From NCBI GenBank assembly GCA_024280855.1, contig JAJRPG010000094.1, positions 1 to 64,000 of the forward strand: a stretch of DNA of 64,000 bases. Reading direction: 5' to 3'. The notes under the pieces are model-generated. The model did not search any database, was not told the origin of the DNA, and was given only the letters and a program-made list of their open reading frames with translations. Source of the DNA: Planctomycetota bacterium (GTDB lineage: Bacteria; Planctomycetota; Phycisphaerae; UBA1845). The translations under genes were made by a program, and so were the position numbers. This document shows, one piece after another, positions 26,398 to 35,270 of the stretch; position 1 is the first letter of the stretch, and every line of letters begins with the position of its first letter.

Positions 26398-26742
26398 GGT
26401 GACTCCTTTTATTCGCTCGCGTTACTTCTATCTTTTATCGTATGTCCGCCTACGTCGTGAACTCATTTCCTACGGTAAGGAATTCGTAGACTATCGCATC
26501 TTATTTGCATCGGTACAAGTCCCCGAATCGACTTGCATTCATAGGTCTTCGGCGGGAAAAGTATCATGTCGATGTTGTCAGAGCCGCGCGGCGCAAGCCT
26601 GCGGGCATGCCCTGCGAGTGCTTGGACCTTAATTGAAATCGCGTACAACTGTCACCAGGCTCGCGCCAGGTGTTCTGATGGCGTCGTGTTTTACTCATTT
26701 CGCAAGGCGTGCCCGCAGGCTTGCGCCGTGCGGCTCTGGGGA
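26398..26742. repeat. Intergenic long inverted repeat
   Basis: Arms at 26579-26618 and 26701-26738 are near-perfect reverse complements over about 38 bases (core CGGCGCAAGCCTGCGGGCA) with an 82-base spacer. The right arm ends 4 bases before the stop of the PDZ gene at 26743. The rest of the stretch holds no gene. The form is that of a dispersed palindromic element or small non-autonomous transposon; it could also end transcription of the PDZ gene. Confidence 0.75.
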
Positions 26743-27573
26743 TTACTTGTTGGTTGATGGTTCGCGGAAATACGTTACCCACCAGACGGAAAAGCGGTCG
26801 ATGGTTTCTTGGAGTTTACCACGCATGCCTGGGATGTTGTTCATGCGGGCTAGGGGCATGCGTCCTAGGACTGCTTTGATGTCCAGTGTTCGCGTGCCGC
26901 GAAGTATTGTAAGTGTGACTTCTGCGCCAGGGCCTTTGCTTTTTATTTTATTGGCAAAATTTTGCCACAATTGAGGCGCGTTCTGAAGCATAGGTTCGCC
27001 GTCTAGTGCCAATATGATGTCATTTTTAATAATGCCGGCTCGTTGTGCGCCGCCGTCCTGAATGATAGATACGATTTCGATGGCCGCATAACCTTCAGGT
27101 ATGTGTTGGCGATCCTTGTGGGTGAGATAAAGTCTACTCTTATCTTTTTCTATGCCAAGAAAGCCATATTTATTTCTGATGTGGGCGTTGATGTAACCCT
27201 CGTAGATGATTCGTTCAATTTGTAGGCTTACCTCTAATTCGTCTGCCTGATGATAAGCGGTGCGCAGTTGCGGAAACGCCGGTGTGCCGATGCCGATGAG
27301 GTGGTAGGCTGATTTTTCTCTTTCTTGATATGTGAAGGCTGCTAGCTGTTTGATTAGCTTGTCGACGAGTTTCTTCGTTTCAGCGTCAATGGGGACGTGG
27401 AATTCCGCGTCGGTGATTGGGGCTGGTTGGTTGGGGGTAATGGCTGGCGGTGCTTGCTTTGGGGGTGTTATTTTCGGTGGCGTTTGGGCCATTAGTAATG
27501 GTGTTGTAATTGCCATCGTTAAGAAAGCAATAATCCACGTTGCGGGTTGTGATGTTTTTTGTGTCACGGTCAT
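26743..27573 (-). CDS. Exported PDZ domain protein
   Basis: Residues 1-30 form a signal peptide or anchor (AFLTMAITTPLLMAQ). A Pro-rich linker (about 31-55) is followed by a helical part (about 60-125: AFTYQEREKSAYHLIGIG.., resembling HEAT-like helices) and a PDZ domain (about 135-245: YGFLGIE, YAAIEIVSIIQDGGAQRAGIIKNDIILALDG). PDZ domains bind peptide C-termini; no protease part is present. It acts outside the cytoplasmic membrane. It stands between the antiporter and aminotransferase genes, on the same strand as both. Role unknown. Confidence 0.75.
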   Translation of the reverse strand: MTVTQKTSQPATWIIAFLTMAITTPLLMAQTPPKITPPKQAPPAITPNQPAPITDAEFHVPIDAETKKLVDKLIKQLAAFTYQEREKSAYHLIGIGTPAFPQLRTAYHQADELEVSLQIERIIYEGYINAHIRNKYGFLGIEKDKSRLYLTHKDRQHIPEGYAAIEIVSIIQDGGAQRAGIIKNDIILALDGEPMLQNAPQLWQNFANKIKSKGPGAEVTLTILRGTRTLDIKAVLGRMPLARMNNIPGMRGKLQETIDRFSVWWVTYFREPSTNK

Positions 27574-27691
27574 GGCGTTTCTTGTTATCGTGCGGCAATC
27601 ATCGTCTCGAAAGATACAGGCACTCGTGAGTCCGCACAGGCTCCCGATGGATCGGGATTTTATTTCGCCCGCGGCTCGTTTACTGCATATA

Positions 27692-28810
27692 TTATAGCAG
27701 TTTCTTTAATGATCCGCATATCCGATTTACGTCGTTTTCTGTCAGTTCATGGTGAAACGGTAGGGCGATGGTCCTGGCTGCGAGGTTTTCGCAGATGGGG
27801 AAGTCGCCGGGCTTGAAGCCAAACTCCGAAACGTAGAATGGCTGAAGGTGGATGGGCGCGAAATAATTGCTGCATCCGATGCCGCATTCTGTTAATTCCA
27901 TAAGGATGCGGTCGCGATCTTGCTGGTTGTAGCTGTCATTCAGGCGGACAACGAATACGAACCAACTCATGTCCATGTTGGCTACGACTTTTTGCATGTG
28001 TACGCGAGATTCGTCCGCGAGGCGTTCTCGATACATCCGCTCGATCTGGGAGCGGGCTGAAATGATGTCAGCCATGCGCTGTAGTTGGGCGATGCCCATC
28101 GCACAGTTTATGTCGCTAAGACGATAGTTGAATCCTAGTCGAGGGTGAGCCAGCCAACCTCCTTGTACGTCGCGCCCCTGGTTGCGAAGCGATCGGCAGT
28201 GGTCAGCTATTTTTTTGTCATCGGTAACGATCATGCCGCCTTCGCCAGTGGTGAGTTGCTTGTTGGGATAAAAGCCGAATACGCCCGCGTGGCCAAAGGC
28301 TCCGGCGTTGGTGTTGTTGAATTTGGAGCCTAGCGCTTCGCAGGAATCTTCTATGACGAATAATCCATGTTGCTTAGCCAGGGGCAGGATGGTGTCGAAG
28401 TCGGCGATTTGGCCAAAGACGTCTACGGGGATGATGGCTTTGGTGTTGGGGGTTATGGCTGCTTCGATGTTGGCTGCGTCGATGTTCCAGGTGTCGGGGT
28501 CAACGTCAACGAAAACTGGTTTGCCCCCGGCGAGGAGGATGCAGTTAGCTGAGGCGATGAAGGAAAATGGTGTGGTGATGACTTCGCTCTTGGCATCTAC
28601 GCCAGCTGCGATCATGAGCATGTGCAGGGCTGCGGTTCCGCTGGAACAGGCGACGGCGTGGTCGGTGCGGCAGTAGGTGGCGAAAGCCTGCTCGAACTCG
28701 GGCAATTTGGGGCCTAGGCTCAGATTCGGGCTTTTCAGCACTGCGGTGACGGCGTTGATTTCGAGATCGGTGATGTTGGGTCTAGCTAGGGGTATGAAGG
28801 CGTCTGTCAC
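27692..28810 (-). CDS. DegT/DnrJ/EryC1-type sugar aminotransferase
   Basis: A PLP aminotransferase acting on nucleotide-linked keto sugars for surface polysaccharide. Features: FIPLARPNI at the start, SSGTAALHMLM (about 59-69) for the cofactor phosphate, VDVFGQIAD and VIEDSCEALGS (about 128-160), and GVFGFYPNKQLTTGEGGMIV with the PLP-binding Lys at about 189. GTG start at 28810. It is divergent from a UDP-sugar dehydrogenase gene 185 bases away, so both probably serve the same kind of cell-surface glycan. The exact sugar cannot be read from the sequence. A palindrome with a T run (27642-27665) lies downstream but points the other way. Confidence 0.88.
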   Translation of the reverse strand: MTDAFIPLARPNITDLEINAVTAVLKSPNLSLGPKLPEFEQAFATYCRTDHAVACSSGTAALHMLMIAAGVDAKSEVITTPFSFIASANCILLAGGKPVFVDVDPDTWNIDAANIEAAITPNTKAIIPVDVFGQIADFDTILPLAKQHGLFVIEDSCEALGSKFNNTNAGAFGHAGVFGFYPNKQLTTGEGGMIVTDDKKIADHCRSLRNQGRDVQGGWLAHPRLGFNYRLSDINCAMGIAQLQRMADIISARSQIERMYRERLADESRVHMQKVVANMDMSWFVFVVRLNDSYNQQDRDRILMELTECGIGCSNYFAPIHLQPFYVSEFGFKPGDFPICENLAARTIALPFHHELTENDVNRICGSLKKLL

Positions 28811-28995
28811 GATGGTTGATCTCTACGAAAAAAGTTATGGTTGGCCCAGGTCCGCTTGAGGCATTATAGTGCAGCGGGCTATGGACCGATATCCGGTTGA
28901 CCAGGCTACGGTCGCACTGGTCGCAAGTAAGTGTTATCGGGCTAAAGCCCGTTTGAGTAAAGAAGTCGCTACGAAGCTTTCCCTGGGATTGAATT

Positions 28996-30381
28996 TTGTT
29001 GTCTATATCTAAGAAAAATAACAAGAAATCGCGTACCAATAATTCCAATCGACCCTTATTGCTGTCGCATGCGCAGTGGCAAAATGCGCTGGACAAGAAG
29101 ACGGCTAGGGTGGCGATTATGGGCATGGGCTACGTTGGCCTACCTCTGATGCGCACTTTTTGCTCGGCAGGGTTTAACTGCCTGGGCTTTGATGTGGATG
29201 CGGAGAAGGTCAAAAAGCTCAATAGCGGTAAGAGCTATATCAAACATATTCCCAGCTCGCTGATTAGTCAGGTGGTAGCTGATGGTAAATTCAAAGCGAC
29301 GGACGACCCGGCTGAGCTTTATTCGTGCGATGCGATTTTGGTTTGCGTGCCCACGCCGCTGACCAAAACACGCGACCCGGACATGAGCTATGTGGAGGGT
29401 ACGGCTCATCTGATCGCAGACAATCTTCGGCGCGGGCAACTTATCGTGCTGGAGAGTACGACCTATCCGGGTACGACGCGGGAGCTTGTGAAGCCGATTT
29501 TGGAGGCTGGCGGGCTAAAAGCGGAGAAGGATTTTTTCCTGGCGTATTCACCGGAGAGAGAAGACCCCGGCAGGGTGGATCATAGCACGGAGACGATTCC
29601 AAAAGTTGTTGGCGGCATTGGTCCTAAGAGCGGGAAGATTAGCGCGGCGCTGTATCGGGCTGCGGTGAGTAATGTCGTGCCGGTGAAATCTTGCGAAGTG
29701 GCTGAGGCTGCGAAGATTCTTGAGAATGTTTATCGAAGTGTGAATATCGCGTTGGTTAATGAGATGAAAATGCTCATGGACAGGATGGATATTGATGTGT
29801 GGGATGTGATTGAGGCTGCGGCGACTAAGCCATTTGGTTTTCAGGCGTTTTATCCTGGGCCGGGGTTGGGTGGCCATTGTATTCCGATCGATCCGTTTTA
29901 TCTGACTTGGCGAGCGCGACAATACGATATGAGTACGCGGTTTATTGAGTTAGCTGGTGAGATTAATACTTCGATGCCGGAATATGTTATCTCCAAACTA
30001 GCTGATGCGCTCAATATGAAAAAGAAGGCTATCAACGGCTCGAAAATTCTTATGCTCGGCTTGGCTTATAAAAAAGATGTTGATGACATCCGCGAGTCAC
30101 CTTCGATTGATCTGATCGAAAAGCTTAAGGATCGCGGGGCGAAGGTGGATTATAATGATCCGTTCGTACCGCGCACGCCTAAGCAGCGAGAGCATAATCT
30201 TAATATGCGCAGTAAAAAGCTTACGGCTCGCATGTTGGCTTCTTATGATTGTGTGTTGATAGCTACGAATCATAGCGAATATGATTACGATTGGATTACC
30301 AAACACGCGAAGCTTATCGTGGATACCCGCAACGCCTGTGCTGGTGTGAAAGCCGGGAAGAAGAAGGTTGTGAAGGCATAA
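28996..30381 (+). CDS. UDP-sugar 6-dehydrogenase (UDP-GlcNAc/GlcNAcA type)
   Basis: An NAD-dependent enzyme that oxidises C6 of a UDP-hexose to the uronic acid. Start TTG behind GGGA; the first 36 residues are Lys/Asn-rich and unlike the family. Rossmann motif GMGYVGLP (43-50), VCVPTPL (116-122), ESTTYPGT (153-160), and catalytic Cys 295 in GLGGHCIPIDP. The C-terminal nucleotide-binding part follows (KILMLGLAYKKDVDDIRESP). The GGHCIPIDP form and length fit the WbpA/TviB-like subgroup, which acts on UDP-N-acetyl sugars, better than UDP-glucose dehydrogenase. It is divergent from the DegT-type gene. Confidence 0.88.
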   Translation: MLSISKKNNKKSRTNNSNRPLLLSHAQWQNALDKKTARVAIMGMGYVGLPLMRTFCSAGFNCLGFDVDAEKVKKLNSGKSYIKHIPSSLISQVVADGKFKATDDPAELYSCDAILVCVPTPLTKTRDPDMSYVEGTAHLIADNLRRGQLIVLESTTYPGTTRELVKPILEAGGLKAEKDFFLAYSPEREDPGRVDHSTETIPKVVGGIGPKSGKISAALYRAAVSNVVPVKSCEVAEAAKILENVYRSVNIALVNEMKMLMDRMDIDVWDVIEAAATKPFGFQAFYPGPGLGGHCIPIDPFYLTWRARQYDMSTRFIELAGEINTSMPEYVISKLADALNMKKKAINGSKILMLGLAYKKDVDDIRESPSIDLIEKLKDRGAKVDYNDPFVPRTPKQREHNLNMRSKKLTARMLASYDCVLIATNHSEYDYDWITKHAKLIVDTRNACAGVKAGKKKVVKA

Positions 30382-30385
30382 TCTT

Positions 30386-30561
30386 GTAGGGCAGCGTCGT
30401 AGACCTGCCTGTACTATTTTGTCGTAGCTTTCTTTACATTTATTGCGTCGTTTAGCATTTCGGTTGAACAGTATGTCTTGTCAGTTCGCGGGCGGTATGC
30501 ACGCCGATAGTTTAAGCAGGTCAACCTTCCACCAGTAGGCGGAAGAACGACCGTGCCCTAC
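30386..30561. repeat. MITE-like repeat, copy A
   Basis: 176 bases framed by imperfect inverted ends: GTAGGGCAGCGTCGT at the left and, on the other strand from the right, GTAGGGCACGGTCGT, each followed by (A/T)GACCTGCCT. The right end carries an extra hairpin (CTTCCACCAGTAGGCGGAAG). A second full copy in the same direction is at 31218-31395 and a right-end fragment at 37847-37908. No coding capacity. Confidence 0.8.
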
Positions 30562-30566
30562 GGGGC

Positions 30567-31094
30567 TTATGGATTCGAGGATTTTTCGAGCAATGTCCAT
30601 TCCACAGGATCATTGGCGTTGTAAGTTATTTTAGCTAGCCAATCTACCTTTCTGTCTGTTAGCCCATCGCCATCCGTGTCAGCGTATGTCACTGTCGGTT
30701 CTGTATTAATATCATCATCATTTTTGGGATAGCGATTTACATGGTAGATGCCTCTTGAGTGGTTTACATTTATCCAAGGACGTTGGGCGTTGTCACAGAT
30801 ACCTGAAGATTGTAAAGTTTTGTAATGCTTTGATTGGAAATGAAATGTCCCCACTATTTTGCCGTTGACGGTTGCAAAGAGCGCATTCGGTTCGATGTCC
30901 GCCATGTTATGCTTATCACTCCACTTTACGAAACACATATCGCCTCGTGCTTCTACAAATCCTTCTTGAATCGTTTTTGGTCCAGCGTATTGTGTAAGCA
31001 GAAATACATTAACGATTGTGCCCGCGAGAACTACGAAAATAGCAAGAATCGTAGGTAACCATTGGCGATTGTTATCGCTAAATTTATTGTCCAT
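30567..31094 (-). CDS. Membrane-anchored protein with EF-hand-like loop, 175 aa
   Basis: The ATG at 31094 is chosen because GAGGAGG lies 9 bases before it; the frame is open further upstream. One membrane segment (about 13-34) is followed by an extracytoplasmic domain of about 140 residues with two cysteines (MCFVKWSD, GICDNAQ) and an aspartate-rich loop, DTDGDGLTDRKVDW, typical of calcium-binding thrombospondin-type or dockerin-like loops. Function unknown. The gene sits alone between two same-direction copies of a 176-base repeat (30386-30561 and 31218-31395), as if carried in by them or framed by them. Confidence 0.65.
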   Translation of the reverse strand: MDNKFSDNNRQWLPTILAIFVVLAGTIVNVFLLTQYAGPKTIQEGFVEARGDMCFVKWSDKHNMADIEPNALFATVNGKIVGTFHFQSKHYKTLQSSGICDNAQRPWINVNHSRGIYHVNRYPKNDDDINTEPTVTYADTDGDGLTDRKVDWLAKITYNANDPVEWTLLEKSSNP

Positions 31095-31217
31095 ATCATT
31101 ATACCTCCTCTTCGTACACATCTGAGTCATCTCTCAGTATCAGTCATATGTTGCATATTGACGTAATGCTGCATGGTGATGCAATTATAGTTTGAACAAT
31201 TTATTATAAACCGCTTT

Positions 31218-31395
31218 GTAGGGCAGCGTCGTAGACCTGCCTTTACTATTTTGCCTCAGCAGCTTTTTATTCGGTATTGCGGTGTTTAGCATATCAGTTG
31301 AATAGCATGTCTTGTTAGTTCGCGGGCGGTATGCTCGCCGATAGTTTAGGCAGGTCAACCTTCCACCAGTAGGCGGAAGAACGACCGTGCCCTAC
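31218..31395. repeat. MITE-like repeat, copy B
   Basis: 178 bases, closely similar over its whole length to the copy at 30386-30561, in the same direction and with the same inverted ends. It lies upstream of the membrane protein gene and just downstream of purQ. Confidence 0.8.
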
Positions 31396-31416
31396 GGGGC
31401 TATGAACACGAACATC

Positions 31417-32196
31417 TTATTTTTTCCAAAATCTTACGGCGTTGTTGAAGATGGTTAGGCCATCGGGGGTGATGGCTGAATCTCTTTTTGTCCACTGGGG
31501 ATGGTGGGCGTTGTCGAAGTGGCGGTCGGGGTGGGGCATGAGGCCAAAGACTCTTCCGGTGGTGTCGCATAGGCCGGCGATGCCGGAGGTGCTGCCGTTG
31601 GGGTTAGCTGGGTAGGTGTCGGTGCGACCATCGCTATCTATATATCGAACGGCGATTTGGCCTGCTTTTTCTAGCTTGGCTACCACTTCTTTGTTGGTGG
31701 TTACTACTTTTCCTTCTGCGTGTTCTATGGGGAGTTCGAGTAAAGCATTATCTTTTGAATTCAAGAATGGGCAGTTGTCTGTACAAACTTTTAGCTTTAC
31801 CCAGCGGGCTTCGAATTTGCTGGAGTTGTTGTAGGTGACGGTGACTTGGTCGTGGCCGAAATCCTGGCCGGGGAGAAGTCCCATTTTTACCAATACCTGA
31901 AACCCGTTGCAGATGCCGAGGATGCCGCCGCCTCGCTCGACCAATTGGCGTAATGGCTTAGCCACGTCTTGCATGAGTCGGCGGGCGAGGATTACGCCTG
32001 CGCCTAAATCGTCGCCGTAACTAAACCCGCCTGGGATAGTTACGATGGTGAAGTCATCAATAACCGAAGGAGTCTTGGCTAATTCGTTGACGTGCATGAG
32101 CGTAGGGGTTGCGCCGGCTAATTGCCAACAGTGCATCACCTCTTCGTCGCAGTTGATACCGGCTGCCCGCAAAACTAAAACTCGTAAATCACTCAT
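31417..32196 (-). CDS. purQ: Phosphoribosylformylglycinamidine synthase, glutaminase subunit
   Basis: Class I glutamine amidotransferase that supplies ammonia to PurL in purine synthesis. Features: VLRAAGINCDEE near the N-terminus, IPGGFSYGDDLGAGVI (about 55-70), the nucleophile Cys in GILGICNGFQVL (about 93), and the His-Glu pair near MPHPDRHFD (about 222-230). ATG at 32196 is chosen because GGAGG lies 9 bases upstream and because it overlaps the purL stop as TAATG, which means coupled translation and equal amounts of both subunits. The frame continues further upstream without meaning. Length about 259 residues, near the PurQ of the split (PurSQL) system. Confidence 0.92.
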   Translation of the reverse strand: MSDLRVLVLRAAGINCDEEVMHCWQLAGATPTLMHVNELAKTPSVIDDFTIVTIPGGFSYGDDLGAGVILARRLMQDVAKPLRQLVERGGGILGICNGFQVLVKMGLLPGQDFGHDQVTVTYNNSSKFEARWVKLKVCTDNCPFLNSKDNALLELPIEHAEGKVVTTNKEVVAKLEKAGQIAVRYIDSDGRTDTYPANPNGSTSGIAGLCDTTGRVFGLMPHPDRHFDNAHHPQWTKRDSAITPDGLTIFNNAVRFWKK

Positions 32197-35105
32197 TAGG
32201 ATTGACCTCCGCCTTGAGAAAGTGGCGTCCGCCAAGCGTGGGCGAGTTTATCAATGCTGAGGTTTAGCACTTCGGTTCCTTCATTTGTCAAAACAAAATT
32301 TGAATCTTTTATTATATGGCCAATGACCGGTAAGCCAGCTTCGAGTGCATCTTTTTCGGTCATTTCTAATGCATAAGTTGTTGATGGTTCGTCGAATAAT
32401 TCGTGTGCGTAATGTTCAGTTGATACATTGGCGGTGATGCCCAGGCCGCTGGCGATGCACATTTCAGCGAGCGCGACAGCTAATCCTCCGTCGCTTACGT
32501 CGTGGGCGGCGACTATTTTTCCTTCGGCGATTAGGGAGGCTACTTTTTTGTGTAGTTGAAAAGCTGAGTCCAAGTCGTTTTGGCGGATGTCAGCTGAGGC
32601 GATGGCGATTACGTTGCCTGCGGATTTTAAGTCCATCGTTATGCAGCGAGCCGTGTCATCTACGATGCCTAATGCGCTAATTAACAGTGTTGGTGGAATG
32701 GCGATGCTCTTGGGTAATCCGGTGCGGGCGGATTCGGCGTCGCTCATAGTGAATTCGTTGTTGAGCGAATCTTTGCCGGAGATAAAGGGCAGGCCATAGA
32801 CCATCGCGGCGTCGTATGCGCCGCGACATGCGCGGACTAGCGTGCCCATCGAATGCTCTGTGTCTACCTTGGGCCAACAGAAGTTGTCTAAGATGGCGGT
32901 GCGGTTTGGATTCGCCCCGACGCAGATGATATTTCTAAGTGCCTCGTCGATGGCATAGATAGCCATCCAGTATGGGTCGTCGCCTAACTGGGGGCATAGG
33001 CCACAACCTAGTGCGATGCCTTGTTTGCTGGTGTAAATGGGGCGGAGGACAGCTGCGTCGGATGGGCCTGATAGTGGGCCTGCTAAGGGTTTGATGACGC
33101 TTCGGCCTTGTACTTCGTGGTCGTATTGGCGGATGACCCATTCTTTTGAGGCGGTGGACCATTCGGAAAGGGCGGCGAGGAGTTGGTCGTTACCAGAAGA
33201 TTTTTGATTAGGTGTTGATGGTTTTGCCTGTGATTCTGAGGCGGTCCATTTGGCTTTGCGAATGGCTTTCGGCAGTCCATCGTGGAGAAAGGCCATGTCT
33301 AATTCGCAGACGATGGTGTCGTCGTATCGAACGCGAAGTTTCTTGTCGTCGGTAAAGTCGCCAATGACTGTGGCTTCGACATCTTCCTGGGCGAAGAGGG
33401 CTAGGAATTTATCGATATTTTCCGGTGGTACGGAATAGACCATGCGTTCCTGAGCTTCGGAAATCCATATTTCGTCGTAACGCAAGCCGGAGTATTTTAA
33501 GGGGACGTTTTTGAGTTCCACATCTGCCCCGGTTTGTTCGCCCATCTCGCCGACGGCGCTGCTTAATCCGCCTGCGCCACAATCCGTGATGGAGGAGTAG
33601 AGACAGCCATCTGCGTGGTCGCGGGCGAGAAGTTGGGCGTCGAGTAGTTTTTTCTCTTCGATCGCGTTACCGATTTGAACGGCGTGAGAAAATTCATCGG
33701 CGTGGGTGTCGGTTAATTCTGCGGAGGAAAAAGTTGCGCCGTGGATACCGTCGCGTCCGGTGCGCCCACCAGCTACGACAATTTTGTCGCCGGGGCGTGG
33801 GGCTTTGTCAATGAACTTTCTGGGGATTAAACCGACGCAGCCGCAGAAGACCAGGGGGTTAGCGAGATATCGTTCGTCGAAGTAAATCGCGCCGTTGACC
33901 GTGGGGATGCCCATGCGATTGCCGTAATCGCGCACGCCGCCGACTACGCCTTTGAGTACGCGGCGGGGGTGGATGACGTCTTTGGGAAGTTTGCTGGCGT
34001 CGAAGTCTGGCGGGGCGAGGCAGAAGACGTCGGTGGAGGCGATTGGTTTTGCGCCCAGCCCACAACCCATGACGTCGCGGATGCAGCCGCCGGTTCCGGT
34101 AGCGGCTCCGCCATAAGGTTCGATGGCGGAAGGGTGGTTGTGTGTTTCAGCTTTGAAGGCGATACCCCAGAAGTCGTCGAAAGCTATGACGCCAGCGTTG
34201 TCTACGAAGACGGATAAGCACCAGTCGCGGTCTAAATCTGTCGTGGCTTTGACGATTGTTTCTTTGAGCAAATTGTCAAAGCTGACACGCACTTGTCCTG
34301 GTTTGCCGAAGTCGTCGCCTTCGTAGTCGATAGCGCTTTTGAGTGTTTTGTGAACGCAGTGTTCGGACCAGGTCTGGGCGAGTGTTTCCAGTTCGAGGTC
34401 GGTTGGCTCGCGGTTAAGGTCTTGGTAAAAGGCCTGGATGGTTTTCATTTCCTCAAGCGAGAGAAACAGATGGCCTTCGCGCGAGAGTTTTGTTAGTTGG
34501 GTGTCGTCGAGTTTTAGTAAAGAAACATGTCGAAGCTCGAATGGTAATGTTGGCGGGGTGGGGAAATCTTCGGGTAACACGTCGGCTCGGCCAGGGGCTT
34601 GTATGTACCACTTTTCCATACAACTATTGGCGAGGTTGTGCGAGGCGATGCGTTCTAATTCATCTGCGTTTTTGGCTCCGAGGATTTGATATCGTCGGGC
34701 GGTGCGCACTTCGACGGTTGGGGCGACGTTGTCGTTGGTGTGTTCGAGTAGGCGACGGATGGCTTGCTCGGCGCTGAGGGCGACGGGGTCCATGACGCCG
34801 GGTAGTGATTGAACTTCGATGACATCGGTTGGGTCGGTTCGGTCGGTTCGGTCGGTGAAGTTTTCAGCGATTTCGAATCGCTCGCTGACAGGGTCGGCGA
34901 ATAGATTCGTGGCTAATTGCTGCGCGTCGGTAGCTGTGATATTTCCGCGTAACAGGTAAATACGGCTGGTGCGCACGGCTTCAATGTGGGATAGGGGTAA
35001 TTGGCGAATGTCGGCGAGAATGGATTGGCCTAGCCCGTCCATGGCGTCTGTGCGCGGATATATGCGTATAGACCATCTTTTCGACACTCGATCCTTGGTT
35101 TGCAT
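32196..35105 (-). CDS. purL: Phosphoribosylformylglycinamidine synthase PurL with fused PurS-like N-terminus
   Basis: Catalyses the ATP-dependent step FGAR to FGAM with ammonia from PurQ. About 969 residues from the ATG at 35105; the frame is open to 35186, but the PurS-like fold starts right after 35105. Residues 1-200 hold two PurS-like units (RWSIRIYPRTDAMD.., VEVRTARRYQILG..) separated by a TDRTDRTDPTD stretch coded by a short tandem repeat (near 34828-34860). The PurL core follows: TWSEHCVHKT, AETHNHPSAIEPYGGAATGTGG, then a second AIRS-like half with SDGGLAVALAEM. Small PurL enzymes need separate PurS; here it appears fused and doubled. First gene of a purL-purQ operon. Confidence 0.9.
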   Translation of the reverse strand: MQTKDRVSKRWSIRIYPRTDAMDGLGQSILADIRQLPLSHIEAVRTSRIYLLRGNITATDAQQLATNLFADPVSERFEIAENFTDRTDRTDPTDVIEVQSLPGVMDPVALSAEQAIRRLLEHTNDNVAPTVEVRTARRYQILGAKNADELERIASHNLANSCMEKWYIQAPGRADVLPEDFPTPPTLPFELRHVSLLKLDDTQLTKLSREGHLFLSLEEMKTIQAFYQDLNREPTDLELETLAQTWSEHCVHKTLKSAIDYEGDDFGKPGQVRVSFDNLLKETIVKATTDLDRDWCLSVFVDNAGVIAFDDFWGIAFKAETHNHPSAIEPYGGAATGTGGCIRDVMGCGLGAKPIASTDVFCLAPPDFDASKLPKDVIHPRRVLKGVVGGVRDYGNRMGIPTVNGAIYFDERYLANPLVFCGCVGLIPRKFIDKAPRPGDKIVVAGGRTGRDGIHGATFSSAELTDTHADEFSHAVQIGNAIEEKKLLDAQLLARDHADGCLYSSITDCGAGGLSSAVGEMGEQTGADVELKNVPLKYSGLRYDEIWISEAQERMVYSVPPENIDKFLALFAQEDVEATVIGDFTDDKKLRVRYDDTIVCELDMAFLHDGLPKAIRKAKWTASESQAKPSTPNQKSSGNDQLLAALSEWSTASKEWVIRQYDHEVQGRSVIKPLAGPLSGPSDAAVLRPIYTSKQGIALGCGLCPQLGDDPYWMAIYAIDEALRNIICVGANPNRTAILDNFCWPKVDTEHSMGTLVRACRGAYDAAMVYGLPFISGKDSLNNEFTMSDAESARTGLPKSIAIPPTLLISALGIVDDTARCITMDLKSAGNVIAIASADIRQNDLDSAFQLHKKVASLIAEGKIVAAHDVSDGGLAVALAEMCIASGLGITANVSTEHYAHELFDEPSTTYALEMTEKDALEAGLPVIGHIIKDSNFVLTNEGTEVLNLSIDKLAHAWRTPLSQGGGQS

Positions 35106-35270
35106 GACGTTAGTACCTGTCAAAGTGTGTCCTTCGCGTATCCTTTGTAGCCTTGAAGCAGTATAATAGAACATATCGCGGAACATGGAGTTCTGCTAGT
35201 GCATGTTATGATAATTTCATGACTAGATGTGCCGCCAAAAAGTTATGGCGGTTTGTTAAGAGTACCACCA

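Noticed and set aside
27642..27665. Hairpin TCCCGAT/ATCGGGA followed by TTTTATTT, read as a plus-strand terminator
   Set aside because: No plus-strand gene precedes it; on the minus strand it lacks a T run, so it is more likely a dispersed palindrome.
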